The notes: generated by a model not told the origin, from the letters alone. 10,101 nucleotides of DNA from an uncultured Dokdonella sp. (GCA_934526015.1 CAKSZY010000049.1:1-10101), one strand, 5' to 3'; counted from the first letter of the stretch, positions 1 through 7,389 are shown. Program-made: numbers and translations.

Positions 1-98
1 GCACCCCACCTCCCACGGCCCCTCATCCGGTGCTGCCGCACCACCTTCTCCCCGCTGGCGCGGGGCGAAGGGACGGCAATCGCTGTCGCAAGAATGCA
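1..98. repeat. 98-bp terminal direct repeat, copy 1 (identical to 10004-10101)
   Basis: Base-by-base reading shows positions 1-98 are the same as 10004-10101 without a mismatch. The stretch contains the right arm of the MITE-like element (18-50), a hairpin (44-71) and part of the first tandem unit. Because the identity runs exactly to both ends of the sequence, it looks like the k-mer overlap of a looped assembly path. A linear chromosome segment cut by chance in two repeat copies is less likely. Confidence 0.9.
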
Positions 99-240
99 TG
101 CTGCGTTTCAGAGAAAACGCCAGCTATCCCTTCTCCCCGCTGCGTGGGGCGAAGGGACGGCTGGCATCGTCGCGAGCATGCAAGCTGCACTTCAGAGAAA
201 ACGCTTGCTGTCCCTTCTCCCCGTTGCGACGGGGAGAAGG
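44..240. repeat. Tandem hairpin units, period 84-85 bp, about 2.3 copies
   Basis: Three successive units start at the TTCTCC of positions 46, 131 and 215. Each opens with a hairpin: 44-71 (one internal mismatch), 129-156 (imperfect), and 213-240, which is a perfect 12-bp stem with a TGCG loop. The first two units then carry a 49-base spacer (78-126 and 162-210) with clear mutual similarity, including TTCAGAGAAAACGC and a TGCATGCTGC / TGCAAGCTGC block. A more diverged copy of the spacer precedes the hairpin at 9889-9916. No T-tract follows the stems, so they are repeat hairpins and not evident terminators. No coding sequence is seen in 1-424. Confidence 0.8.
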
Positions 241-367
241 TGCCCGGCAGGGCGGATGAGGGGCGCTTTCGGACTTCTTCTGCAACCGCCAATGAAGTAG
301 CGCGTGCGCGCCGCTGCAACGTCGGTCGCGCCCCCCCCCACGGCCCCTCATCCGGTGCTGCCGCACC
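234..367. repeat. MITE-like dispersed element, left copy, right end truncated
   Basis: This stretch matches 9910-10043 closely. Positions 230-298 are identical to 9906-9974 (69 bases); the rest differs by a few substitutions (299, 325, 330) and a 2-base length difference in the C-run near 331-341. It has inverted arms, CGGATGAGGGGC at 253-264 and GCCCCTCATCCG at 343-354, around a core of about 78 bases. Similarity stops near 367, so this copy lacks the outer CCTTCTC of the right arm. No transposase is encoded in it; it would be non-autonomous if mobile at all. Confidence 0.75.
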
Positions 368-385
368 CAAGGCGCCGGCAAAGGA

Positions 386-404
386 CCCTGCGTGCGGAGC
401 AGGG
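386..404 (-). terminator. Candidate terminator hairpin after the 425-1024 gene
   Basis: The inverted repeat CCCTGC (386-391) / GCAGGG (399-404) has a 7-base loop and lies 21 bases past the stop codon of the minus-strand gene. Read in the minus direction the stem is followed by TCCTTTGCC, a short T-rich run and not a true T-tract. A second GC-rich palindrome, GCCCGCGGGC, sits between it and the gene. Plausible, but not a strong intrinsic terminator. Confidence 0.35.
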
Positions 405-424
405 CCCGCCCGCGGGCTCCCGCA

Positions 425-1024
425 TCACGGCGCGCTGACGCGGATGCCGTCGTCGTAGTGCAGCGTCTGGACCGAATGCGTCTTGCGTCCCATCGCCACG
501 GCATCGCTTTCGCTGCGCACCACGCGCCCGTCGGCGTCGAGAAACACGACGACGTGGGTGGACACGGCGATGCCCATGACCTTGCTCGCATAGTCGTAGC
601 TGATGGCACGCAGGGTGACGCCGTCGACCGTCCGCGTGCCTTCGTCGCGGAAGTTCTTCGCGTTGGCGCGCATGTCGTCCATCGTCTTCGGCAGCATCTG
701 CTTGAGCATGCCGCTCATGTCGAACGGCGGCTTCTGCCAGGGGCCGTCCTTGCCGGTCTGCATCCAGGTGCCTTCCGGCAGGATGATGAACCCGCCCTGG
801 TCGGTGGTGATGTGGATGCGTTCGGCGGAATCGAAGCGGGCCGTGGTCGTTGCCTTCTTGCCGGATTCGTCCGTGCTGACCGTCTTCGCCTCGTAGCGTG
901 CCGTCAGCGCCTTCGCATAGGCCGCGTGGACGTCGTCGGCGACGTCGGCGAAGGCGACTGCGGGAGCGAGCAACAGGCCGGCAGCAAGAGCGAATGCACG
1001 CATGCGGTGGACAGGCGACTTCAT
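425..1024 (-). CDS. Small secreted protein of unknown family
   Basis: Codes for 199 residues. The start at 1024 is chosen because GGAG lies six bases upstream and the product then opens with a clean signal peptide: basic residues (K2, H6, R7, R9), a hydrophobic run at about 10-25, and an AFA-type cleavage site after A26. M8 is a possible alternative start. The mature part has no cysteine, hence no lipobox, and no membrane segment, so it should be periplasmic or released. It contains alternating strand-like stretches (RIHITTDQGGFIILP at 70-84, a tryptophan-rich turn at 87-96, STHVVVFLDADGRVV at 155-169). This loosely recalls LolA/LppX-like half-barrel proteins, but I see no diagnostic motif and do not assign a function. 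It is transcribed away from the leucine operon and ends beside the repeat cluster. Confidence 0.85.
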   Translation of the reverse strand: MKSPVHRMRAFALAAGLLLAPAVAFADVADDVHAAYAKALTARYEAKTVSTDESGKKATTTARFDSAERIHITTDQGGFIILPEGTWMQTGKDGPWQKPPFDMSGMLKQMLPKTMDDMRANAKNFRDEGTRTVDGVTLRAISYDYASKVMGIAVSTHVVVFLDADGRVVRSESDAVAMGRKTHSVQTLHYDDGIRVSAP

Positions 1025-1082
1025 CGGAGACTCCGGTTGCGGGAAAACGCCGATGGTGCCGCCGGCCCGCTCGCGCTGCAAT

Positions 1083-1122
1083 GCTGCGAGGCTGCGAGGC
1101 TGCGAGGCTGCGGCGCTGCCGC
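1083..1122. repeat. 8-bp tandem repeat in the divergent intergenic region
   Basis: The unit GCTGCGAG occurs three times without change (1083-1090, 1091-1098, 1099-1106), followed by two degenerate copies (GCTGCGGC, GCTGCCGC). It lies in the 254-base gap between the divergent genes at 1024 and 1279, about 60 bases outside the minus-strand start. A simple-sequence tract like this can change length by slippage; it is non-coding here, so any effect would be on spacing or expression. Confidence 0.8.
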
Positions 1123-1160
1123 ATTGCGGCACGCCGGACTGCCGATGCGGTTCATGCAAC

Positions 1161-1186
1161 GCCGGGGTAGACTACGCGCCCCCGGC
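1161..1186 (+). promoter_or_regulatory. Inverted repeat around a -10-like hexamer, candidate control site of the leucine operon
   Basis: GCCGGGG (1161-1167) and CCCCGGC (1180-1186) form a perfect 7-bp inverted repeat. The 12-base interval opens with TAGACT (1168-1173), a fair -10 hexamer for a high-GC proteobacterium. No convincing -35 is visible at the right distance, so the promoter is tentative. If TAGACT is used, the leader before the ATG at 1279 would be roughly 100 bases. Confidence 0.3.
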
Positions 1187-1278
1187 GGCCCGACCCTGCG
1201 TCCAGCCGCCTTCCTTGTCCGGCCTGGCGCCGATCCGACCCGATCCCGCCGCCTGACCATCCTTCGCGGAGTCCGTTC

Positions 1279-2379
1279 ATGCTTTTCGAGACGCTTGCCA
1301 CGACCGGCCATGAGGAAGTCGTGTTCTGCCACAACAAGGAAGCCGGCCTGAAGGCGATCATCGCGATCCACAACACCGTGCTCGGCCCCTCGCTCGGCGG
1401 CCTGCGCATGTGGCCGTACAAGAGCGAGCAGGACGCCCTCAACGACGTGCTGCGCCTGTCCCGCGGCATGACCTACAAGAACGCCGTGGCCGGCCTCGAC
1501 CTCGGCGGCGGCAAGGCGGTCATCATCGGCGATCCGGCCAAGGACAAGTCCGAGGCCCTGTTCCGCGCATTCGGCCGCTTCGTCGAATCGCTCAACGGGC
1601 GCTACATCACCGCCGAGGACGTCGGCATCGACGTCAACGACATGGAATGGGTGTTCCGCGAGACCTCGTTCGTCACCGGCGTGCACCAGGTCCATGGCGG
1701 CTCCGGCGATCCGTCCCCGTTCACCGCCTACGGCACCCTGCAGGGGTTGATGGCGGCGCTGAATGCGCGTTTCGGCAACGAAGAGGTCGGCAAGTACAGT
1801 TTCGCCGTGCAGGGCGCCGGCCACGTCGGCATGGAATTCATCAAGCTGCTGCGCGACCAGGGCGCCAAGGTCTTCGTCACCGACATCAACAAGGAACTGG
1901 TCGCCCGCGCGGTCGACGAGCACGGCTGCACCGCGGTCGGCCTCGACGAGATCTACGACGTCGACGCCGATGTCTACAGCCCCTGCGCACTCGGCGGCAC
2001 CCTCAACGAGCAGACCCTGCAGCGGCTCAAGTGCAAGGTCGTCTGCGGCGCCGCCAACAACCAGCTGGCCAACGACGCGATCGGCGACGAACTGAAGCGC
2101 CGCGGCATCTTCTACGCGCCCGACTATGCGGTGAACGCCGGCGGCGTGATGAACATCTCGCTGGAGATCGACGGCTACAACCGCGAGCGCGCGATGCGCA
2201 TGATGCGCACGATCTACCACAACGTCAGCCGCATCTTCGAGATCGCCCGGCGCGACGACATCCCGACCTACAAGGCGGCCGACCGCATGGCCGAGGAGCG
2301 CATCGCCGCGGTCGGCCACCTGCGCCTGCCCCATCTCGGCGTGCCGCCGCCGAGCTTCCAGGGCCGCCGCGGCGGCTGA
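1279..2379 (+). CDS. Leucine (branched-chain amino acid) dehydrogenase
   Basis: A 366-residue member of the Glu/Leu/Phe/Val dehydrogenase family, close to the usual length of leucine dehydrogenase. It should deaminate leucine, and probably valine and isoleucine, to the 2-oxo acid with NAD+ in the cytoplasm. The N-terminal substrate domain shows GGLRMWPY (40-47), the substrate-binding Lys in MTYKNA (K67) and the catalytic Lys in LDLGGGK (K79); TAEDVG with D114 follows. The Rossmann part has GAGHVG at 179-184, and NAGGV at 286-290 is also conserved. GGAG seven bases before the ATG supports this start. The gene lies 37 bases ahead of isovaleryl-CoA dehydrogenase, and this pairing favours leucine over phenylalanine or glutamate as substrate. 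The C-terminal tail after about 350 is Pro/Gly/Arg-rich and probably disordered. Exact substrate preference cannot be read from sequence alone. Confidence 0.93.
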   Translation: MLFETLATTGHEEVVFCHNKEAGLKAIIAIHNTVLGPSLGGLRMWPYKSEQDALNDVLRLSRGMTYKNAVAGLDLGGGKAVIIGDPAKDKSEALFRAFGRFVESLNGRYITAEDVGIDVNDMEWVFRETSFVTGVHQVHGGSGDPSPFTAYGTLQGLMAALNARFGNEEVGKYSFAVQGAGHVGMEFIKLLRDQGAKVFVTDINKELVARAVDEHGCTAVGLDEIYDVDADVYSPCALGGTLNEQTLQRLKCKVVCGAANNQLANDAIGDELKRRGIFYAPDYAVNAGGVMNISLEIDGYNRERAMRMMRTIYHNVSRIFEIARRDDIPTYKAADRMAEERIAAVGHLRLPHLGVPPPSFQGRRGG

Positions 2380-2416
2380 GCACGAAGTCAGTCCTGCCGT
2401 CGACGGAGAACCCTGC

Positions 2417-3574
2417 ATGCGTCCATTCAGTCTCGCCGAGGAACTCGATGCGTTGCGCGAGGCCGTGCGTGCCTTCGCCGACAAGGAAATCGCCCCGCGC
2501 GCCGACCTGATCGACCGTGACAACGCGTTTCCGGCCGACCTCTGGCGCAAGCTCGGCGAGCTCGGCCTGCTCGGCATCACCGTGCCGGAGGAGTTCGGCG
2601 GCTCCGCCCTCGGCTATCTCGCCCACGTGATCGCCCTCGAGGAAATCTCGCGTGCCTCGGGCTCGGTCGGCCTTTCCTATGGCGCGCACTCCAACCTCTG
2701 CGTGCAGAACCTCTGCAACAACGGCAACGACACACAGCGGCGCCGCTACCTGCCGAAGCTCTGCAGCGGCGAATGGGTCGGCGCCCTGGCCATGAGCGAA
2801 CCGGGCGCCGGTTCCGACGTGGTCGGCAGCATGAGCTGCCGGGCCGAGAAGAAGGGCGACGTGTGGATCGCCAACGGCTCGAAGATGTGGATCACCAACG
2901 GCCCCGATGCCGACGTGCTGCTGGTCTACATGCGCACCGCGGCAAAGTCGGCCGGCAGCCGTTGCATGACCGCCTTCATCGTCGAAAAGGGCATGAAGGG
3001 ATTCTCCACCGCGCAGAAGCTCGACAAGTTCGGCATGCGCGGCTCGAATACCTGCGAGCTGGTGTTCGAGGACTGCGAGATCCCCGGCGAAAACATCGTC
3101 GGCCAGGTCAACGAGGGCGTGCGCGTGCTGATGAGCGGCCTCGACACCGAGCGGCTGGTGCTCTCGGGCGGGCCGATCGGACTCATGCAGGCGGCGCTCG
3201 ACCTCACCCTTCCCTACGTGCGCGAGCGCAAGCAGTTCGATGTGCCGATCGGCAGCTTCGGAATCATGCAGGCCAAGCTCGCCGACATGTACACGGCCCT
3301 GCAGTCCTCGCGCGCCTTCGCCTACCGGGTCGCCGAGGATTTCGACCGCGGGGTGAAATCGCGCATCGACCCGGCCGCCTGCCTGCTGAATGCCTCGCGC
3401 AACGCCGTGCAGGTGACCCTCGAGGCAATCCAGGCGCTCGGCGGCAACGGCTACATCAACGAGTTCCCGGCCGGGCGCCTGCTGCGCGATGCCAAGCTCT
3501 ACGAGATCGGCGCCGGCACCAACGAGATCCGCCGCATGCTGATCGGCCGCGAGCTGTTCCACGACAAGCACTGA
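2417..3574 (+). CDS. liuA: Isovaleryl-CoA dehydrogenase
   Basis: A 385-residue FAD-dependent acyl-CoA dehydrogenase that oxidises isovaleryl-CoA to 3-methylcrotonyl-CoA in leucine degradation, passing electrons to electron-transfer flavoprotein. The family signatures are intact: [13 protein letters not shown] at 122-134 and [19 protein letters not shown] at 341-359, followed by [12 protein letters not shown]. The catalytic base is probably E245 in [10 protein letters not shown], at the helix position that is diagnostic for isovaleryl-CoA dehydrogenase; most straight-chain homologues use a Glu much nearer the C-terminus. GGAG eight bases upstream supports the start. It is the second gene of the leucine operon. 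No carboxylase, hydratase or lyase genes (the rest of a liu cluster) follow, so the remaining steps must be encoded elsewhere. Human IVD is longer mainly through its mitochondrial leader. The symbol liuA rests on function and not on a full liu context. Confidence 0.93.
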   Translation: MRPFSLAEELDALREAVRAFADKEIAPRADLIDRDNAFPADLWRKLGELGLLGITVPEEFGGSALGYLAHVIALEEISRASGSVGLSYGAHSNLCVQNLCNNGNDTQRRRYLPKLCSGEWVGALAMSEPGAGSDVVGSMSCRAEKKGDVWIANGSKMWITNGPDADVLLVYMRTAAKSAGSRCMTAFIVEKGMKGFSTAQKLDKFGMRGSNTCELVFEDCEIPGENIVGQVNEGVRVLMSGLDTERLVLSGGPIGLMQAALDLTLPYVRERKQFDVPIGSFGIMQAKLADMYTALQSSRAFAYRVAEDFDRGVKSRIDPAACLLNASRNAVQVTLEAIQALGGNGYINEFPAGRLLRDAKLYEIGAGTNEIRRMLIGRELFHDKH

Positions 3575-3687
3575 GGACGGCCGTCGCCGGCCACCCCCGA
3601 AAGGCGCCGGTTCCGACCGCCTGCCCCGGCCTTCCGCCCTTCGTCGGCGCCGTCGCGATCGCCTCCCGATTCTGCCGCCGTTCACAT

Positions 3688-3714
3688 TTCCCGGGGGCGG
3701 GAATCGCCTATGCT
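3688..3714 (+). promoter_or_regulatory. Inverted repeat and -10-like site before the DUF1800 operon
   Basis: In the 166-base gap between the leucine operon and the export cluster, TTCCCG (3688-3693) and CGGGAA (3698-3703) form a perfect 6-bp inverted repeat with a GGGG loop. TATGCT (3709-3714) follows five bases later, 26 bases before the start codon. The only -35-like sequence at suitable spacing (TTTCCC, 3687-3692) is weak. The arrangement would fit a repressor or activator site overlapping a promoter, but the evidence is only positional. Confidence 0.3.
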
Positions 3715-3740
3715 CGGCGCGGCTTCCGGGGAAACGTGCC

Positions 3741-5414
3741 ATGACCAAGCAATGGCTTTTGACGCTGGCGCTGTGCGCCGGTGCCGTCGGCGCGCAGAAC
3801 GCGCACGGCCTGACCAACGAACGGCTCTTCGATCACGATTTCGAGATCCCGACCGACCTGCCGGCCAATGATGCCGAGGCGGCCCGTTTCCTGACCCAGG
3901 CGACCTTCGGCCCGACCGTGGCCGACATCGCCCACCTGCGCCAGGTCGGCTACTCGCGCTGGATCAAGCAGCAGTTCCACATACCCGGGACGTTCGTGCA
4001 CCCGTACATGGAACAGGTGCATGCGGCCATGCAGGCGGCGACGCCGCAACAGAGCGTCGGCCACAACCAGCGTCTCGACCGCTGGTTCCACACCGCGATG
4101 ACCGCCCCCGACCAGCTGCGCCAGCGCATGGCCTTCGCGCTGAGCCAGATCCTCGTCATTTCCGACCAGAACGGCACCCTCGGCGGCGAGCCGCGCCAGG
4201 TCAGCCACTACTACGACATCCTCGCCCTGTTCGGTCTCGACAGCTATCGCAACCTGCTGCAGAACGTGACCCTGAACCCGTCGATGGGCAAGTACCTCAG
4301 CCACTTCCGCAACCGCAAGGCTTCCGCCGACGGCACGCGCCAGCCCGACGAGAACTATGCGCGCGAGGTCATGCAGCTGTTCACCATCGGCCTGGTCGAG
4401 CGCAACCTGGACTTCTCGCCGATCCTGATCGGCGGCCAGCCGGTGCCGACCTACAACCAGAACGACATCACCAACCTGGCCAAGGTCTTCACCGGCTTCA
4501 ACTACAACAATGCGACCTCGATCGGCAACGGCACCAACAACCACCTGCCGATGACCTGCATCCAGGGCGAGCACGACGTCACCGCCAAGCAGATCTTCGA
4601 TCCACCGATCCCCATCGCGGCCGGCCAGCAGTGCCTGAACGAGGTCTCCTACGTGCTCGACGTGCTGTCGCTGCACGACAACCTCGCCCCGTTCGTCGCC
4701 CGCCAGCTGATCCAGCGCTTCACCAGCAGCTCGCCCTCGCCGGCCTACATCCAGCGCGTCGCGCAGAAATACAACGACAACGGTCGCGGCGAGCGCGCCG
4801 ACCTCGGCGCGGTCATCACCCAGATCCTGCTCGATCCGGAAGCACGCAACGCACCCACGCCGAACAGCGGCAAGCCGCGCGAACCGCTGCTGAAGCTCAC
4901 CGCGATGTGGCGCGCCTGGAATGCCCAGCCGCCGGCCGCCGATGCCTTCGGCAACATCCCGATGGGCATGACCAATCCGACCGGCACCTATGGCCAGCGC
5001 CCGCTCGGTGCCGACTCGGTGTTCAATTTCTACGAGCCCGACTACAGCCAGCCCGGCGTGGTCGCCGATGCCGGACTCTATTCGCCGGAGTTCCAGATCC
5101 TCAACGAAAGCTCGATCACCACCACCGGCAACAGCCTCTACACCTACAGCTTCAACAGCTGGATCGGCATGAGCAACCCGCCGAACAACCGACCGCTGCT
5201 CGACCTGTCGCCGTTGACCAGCCTCGGCAGCAACTACGGAGCCATGGTCGACGAGGTGAACCGGCGCATGCTGTACGGCTCGATGTCGGCCACCACGCGG
5301 ACCTCGCTCATCAACGCGGTGACCTTCATGGACGGCAACGTCAGTGCCTCCGAACGCGCCCGCTCGATCATCTACCTCGTGGCGCTGTCGCCCGAGTACG
5401 CCATCCAGCGCTGA
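3741..5414 (+). CDS. Secreted DUF1800 family protein
   Basis: A 557-residue exported protein of the DUF1800 family, whose biochemical role is not established. A Sec signal peptide spans about 1-18 (cleavage near VGA or AQNA). It is followed directly by LFDHDFE at 29-35 and then the domain start ARFLTQATFGPT at 48-59. The family hallmark RQPDENYAREVMQLFTIGL fills 200-218. Further typical segments are HDVTAK (278-283), PFVARQLIQRF (317-327) and VFNFYEPDY (427-435). GGGGA eight bases before the ATG supports the start. The stop is 11 bases from the DUF1501 start; DUF1800 and DUF1501 genes are a recurrent pair in many phyla and are thought to act together. Only three cysteines are present (C12 in the leader; C273 and C298 in the mature part), allowing one disulfide. 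No heme or metal motif is evident. Confidence 0.93.
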   Translation: MTKQWLLTLALCAGAVGAQNAHGLTNERLFDHDFEIPTDLPANDAEAARFLTQATFGPTVADIAHLRQVGYSRWIKQQFHIPGTFVHPYMEQVHAAMQAATPQQSVGHNQRLDRWFHTAMTAPDQLRQRMAFALSQILVISDQNGTLGGEPRQVSHYYDILALFGLDSYRNLLQNVTLNPSMGKYLSHFRNRKASADGTRQPDENYAREVMQLFTIGLVERNLDFSPILIGGQPVPTYNQNDITNLAKVFTGFNYNNATSIGNGTNNHLPMTCIQGEHDVTAKQIFDPPIPIAAGQQCLNEVSYVLDVLSLHDNLAPFVARQLIQRFTSSSPSPAYIQRVAQKYNDNGRGERADLGAVITQILLDPEARNAPTPNSGKPREPLLKLTAMWRAWNAQPPAADAFGNIPMGMTNPTGTYGQRPLGADSVFNFYEPDYSQPGVVADAGLYSPEFQILNESSITTTGNSLYTYSFNSWIGMSNPPNNRPLLDLSPLTSLGSNYGAMVDEVNRRMLYGSMSATTRTSLINAVTFMDGNVSASERARSIIYLVALSPEYAIQR

Positions 5415-5425
5415 GGGCCCGGACC

Positions 5426-6871
5426 ATGAGCAAGCATTCCGAATCGCGCCGCAACTTCCTGCGCCAGCTCTCCTGCACGCTGTGCGCGGGCGGAGCCTCG
5501 GCCTTCCTGCCGCAGCTCGACCTGATCAGCTCGGCCGCCGCACAGGGAACCGTCGGCGGCTACCGTGCCCTGGTCTGCGTCTATCTCGCCGGCGGCAACG
5601 ACTCGTGGAACCTCGTGGTGCCCTACGACCAGGCCCGCTACGACGTCTACCGCACCTCGCGCAGCGGCGTCTACGATGCAAACAACAATGCCGGCGGCCT
5701 CGCCCTGGCGCGCCCCGCCAACACCAACCTCAACATCACCGACGCAGCCGGCAGCGGCACCTATTTCGTGCATCCGGCGCTGACCGAGTTGCGCACCCTG
5801 TACAACCAGGGCCGGCTGGCTTTCCTGCCGAACGTCGGCACCCTCGTGCGGCCGATCACCAAGGCCGAGTACAACGCCAACGCCTCGCTGCGGCCGCCGC
5901 AGCTGTACTCGCACAACGACCAGGAAAACTTCTGGCATCTCGGCCGTGCCGCTGCGCACAACCGCGGCTGGGGCGGGCTCGTCGCCGACCGCGTGCGCGG
6001 CGAGAACCTCTACCAGGCGTTGTCGCCGTGCATCTCCGTCGGCGGCGCCAACCGCTTCGAGATGGGCGTGCAGACCTTCCCGTACCAGATGTCCTCGAGC
6101 GGCGTCTCGACGCTCTCGGGCATCGGCAGCACCGGCGCCAGTTCGCAACGCGCGACCGCCCTGCAGCAGATGCTTGATGCCGGCTACGTCTCGCCGTACC
6201 AGCAGGAGTACGCGACGATCCTCAAGCGTTCGCGCGAGCTCTACGGCGTGCTCAATGCCGGCCTCGCCGCCAATGCGCCGGGCGACAACGCGTTCTTCAA
6301 CACGGCCTTCAACGGCGTGACGCAGAGCTCGCTGCGCGACCAGTTGCGCATGGTCGCGCGCATGATCCGCCTGAGCCGCTCGGTCGGCGCCGGCGTCGAG
6401 CACAAGCGCCAGATCTTCTACGTGCGCTACGGCGGTTTCGACCTGCATGACAACCTGATCACCAACAACGGCCACCAGAACCTGCTGCTGCGCGTGTCGC
6501 AGGCACTCAACGGCTTCTGGAACGCCCTGCAGGCGATGGGCGCGGAGAACGAGGTGACGACGTTCACCATGAGCGAGTTCGCGCGCACGCTGTCGACCAA
6601 CGGCAACGGTTCCGACCATGGCTGGGGCGGCATCCAGATGGTCATGGGCGGCCAGGTGCAGGGCGGACGCTTCCACGGCAGCTGGCCCGACCAGGCGCTC
6701 AATGGCCCGGTCAGCTTCAGCCGCGGCCAGACGATTCCGTCGACCAGCGTCGACCAGATGGCCGCCACCCTGGCCCGCTGGATGGGCGTGACCTCGCCGT
6801 CGGACCTGCAGACGATCTTCCCGAACCTGCCGAACTTCGCCAGCAGCGACCTCGGCTTCATGCTCTCCTGA
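5426..6871 (+). CDS. Tat-exported DUF1501 family protein
   Basis: A 481-residue protein of the DUF1501 family, which belongs to the alkaline phosphatase/sulfatase-like fold group. The true start at 5426 is fixed by a textbook Tat signal: S7-R8-R9-N10-F11-L12, a hydrophobic stretch and an AAA site before Q40. The frame stays open upstream to 4631, but that part only overlaps the DUF1800 gene in another frame. Conserved blocks are GGNDSWNLVVP (56-66), SHNDQ (162-166), GGFDLH (336-341) and SEFART (383-388). SDHGWGG (396-402) has a D397-H398 pair that resembles the metal ligands of the superfamily. Tat export suggests folding, perhaps with metal, before translocation. It sits 11 bases after the DUF1800 stop and 17 before the cytochrome gene. 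Its substrate is unknown; hydrolase activity is an inference from fold only. Confidence 0.92.
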   Translation: MSKHSESRRNFLRQLSCTLCAGGASAFLPQLDLISSAAAQGTVGGYRALVCVYLAGGNDSWNLVVPYDQARYDVYRTSRSGVYDANNNAGGLALARPANTNLNITDAAGSGTYFVHPALTELRTLYNQGRLAFLPNVGTLVRPITKAEYNANASLRPPQLYSHNDQENFWHLGRAAAHNRGWGGLVADRVRGENLYQALSPCISVGGANRFEMGVQTFPYQMSSSGVSTLSGIGSTGASSQRATALQQMLDAGYVSPYQQEYATILKRSRELYGVLNAGLAANAPGDNAFFNTAFNGVTQSSLRDQLRMVARMIRLSRSVGAGVEHKRQIFYVRYGGFDLHDNLITNNGHQNLLLRVSQALNGFWNALQAMGAENEVTTFTMSEFARTLSTNGNGSDHGWGGIQMVMGGQVQGGRFHGSWPDQALNGPVSFSRGQTIPSTSVDQMAATLARWMGVTSPSDLQTIFPNLPNFASSDLGFMLS

Positions 6872-6888
6872 GGACGCGCGGACATCGC

Positions 6889-7389
6889 ATGCAGACACTT
6901 TCCTCCATCCACGCGCGGCGCCGACCGGCCTCGCTGGCGGCGCTCGCCGCGCTGGCCGGCCTGCTGCTGGCGAATGCCGCAACGGCGCAGCCGAGCGAGT
7001 GCGACAGCATTGCCGCCATTCCGATCCGCTGGAACATCGACTACGCCAAGGACATCCAGGCGATCTTCTCGACCCGCTGCGCGAACTGCCATGTCGACCA
7101 TGCCGGCTCGCCGTCGGCGGACCTCGACCTCGATCCGAAATGGTCCTACGAGAATCTCGTCGGCGCGCCTTCATGGACCGGTGGCACCCTGGTCGTGCCC
7201 GGCAACCCGGCCGCCAGCGTGCTGTACCAGAAGATCAACTGCGACGTGCCGGTGTTCGGTGCGCGCATGCCGCGCGACCGCCCGGCGCTGCCGCTCGCCG
7301 AGCAGGCGCTGATCCACGACTGGATCATGCTCGGCGCGCAGCGCATCACCGACACCCTGTTCGGCAACGGCTTCGAGCCCCGCCCGTGA
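6889..7389 (+). CDS. Small secreted c-type cytochrome (Planctomycete-type PSCyt1-like)
   Basis: Codes for 166 residues. A Sec signal peptide (HARRRPAS basic region, Leu/Ala core, ATA cleavage site after A33) leads into one cytochrome c-like domain. DIQAIFSTRC precedes the heme motif C64-A-N-C67-H68, and GARMP with M127 is the likely distal heme ligand. The order heme motif, VVPGNPAASVLY, RMP, IHDWI matches the domain found in PSCyt1-type proteins. C38 and C118 could form a disulfide. The protein ends with LFGNGFEPRP (157-166), an LFxxxFE tail that echoes a motif near the N-terminus of the DUF1800 protein. The gene is third in a co-directional cluster, so it probably exchanges electrons with, or is located by, the DUF1800/DUF1501 partners. 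The ribosome site is poor: GAGGA is 14 bases upstream, so translational coupling to DUF1501 is likely. Confidence 0.88.
   Translation: MQTLSSIHARRRPASLAALAALAGLLLANAATAQPSECDSIAAIPIRWNIDYAKDIQAIFSTRCANCHVDHAGSPSADLDLDPKWSYENLVGAPSWTGGTLVVPGNPAASVLYQKINCDVPVFGARMPRDRPALPLAEQALIHDWIMLGAQRITDTLFGNGFEPRP

Noticed and set aside
44..240. CRISPR array
   Set aside because: The period is 84-85 bases, the spacers resemble each other, the repeat is a long palindrome, and there is no cas gene.
124..609. Apparent related proteins in the left and right repeat regions (minus 124-609 and minus 9647-10012)
   Set aside because: The shared peptide comes solely from translating the two copies of the MITE-like repeat; there is no ribosome site or protein-like composition.
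1025..1159. 45-residue N-terminal extension of the minus-strand secreted protein
   Set aside because: It crosses the 8-bp tandem tract, would bury the signal peptide, and a GGAG-preceded ATG exists at 1024.
3579..3592. Terminator after the leucine operon (GGCCG / CGGCC)
   Set aside because: Only a 5-bp stem, with a C-run and no T-tract after it; not enough to call.
4631..5425. Long N-terminal extension of the DUF1501 frame
   Set aside because: It overlaps the DUF1800 gene in another frame and reads as arginine/proline-rich noise; the Tat signal starts exactly at 5426.
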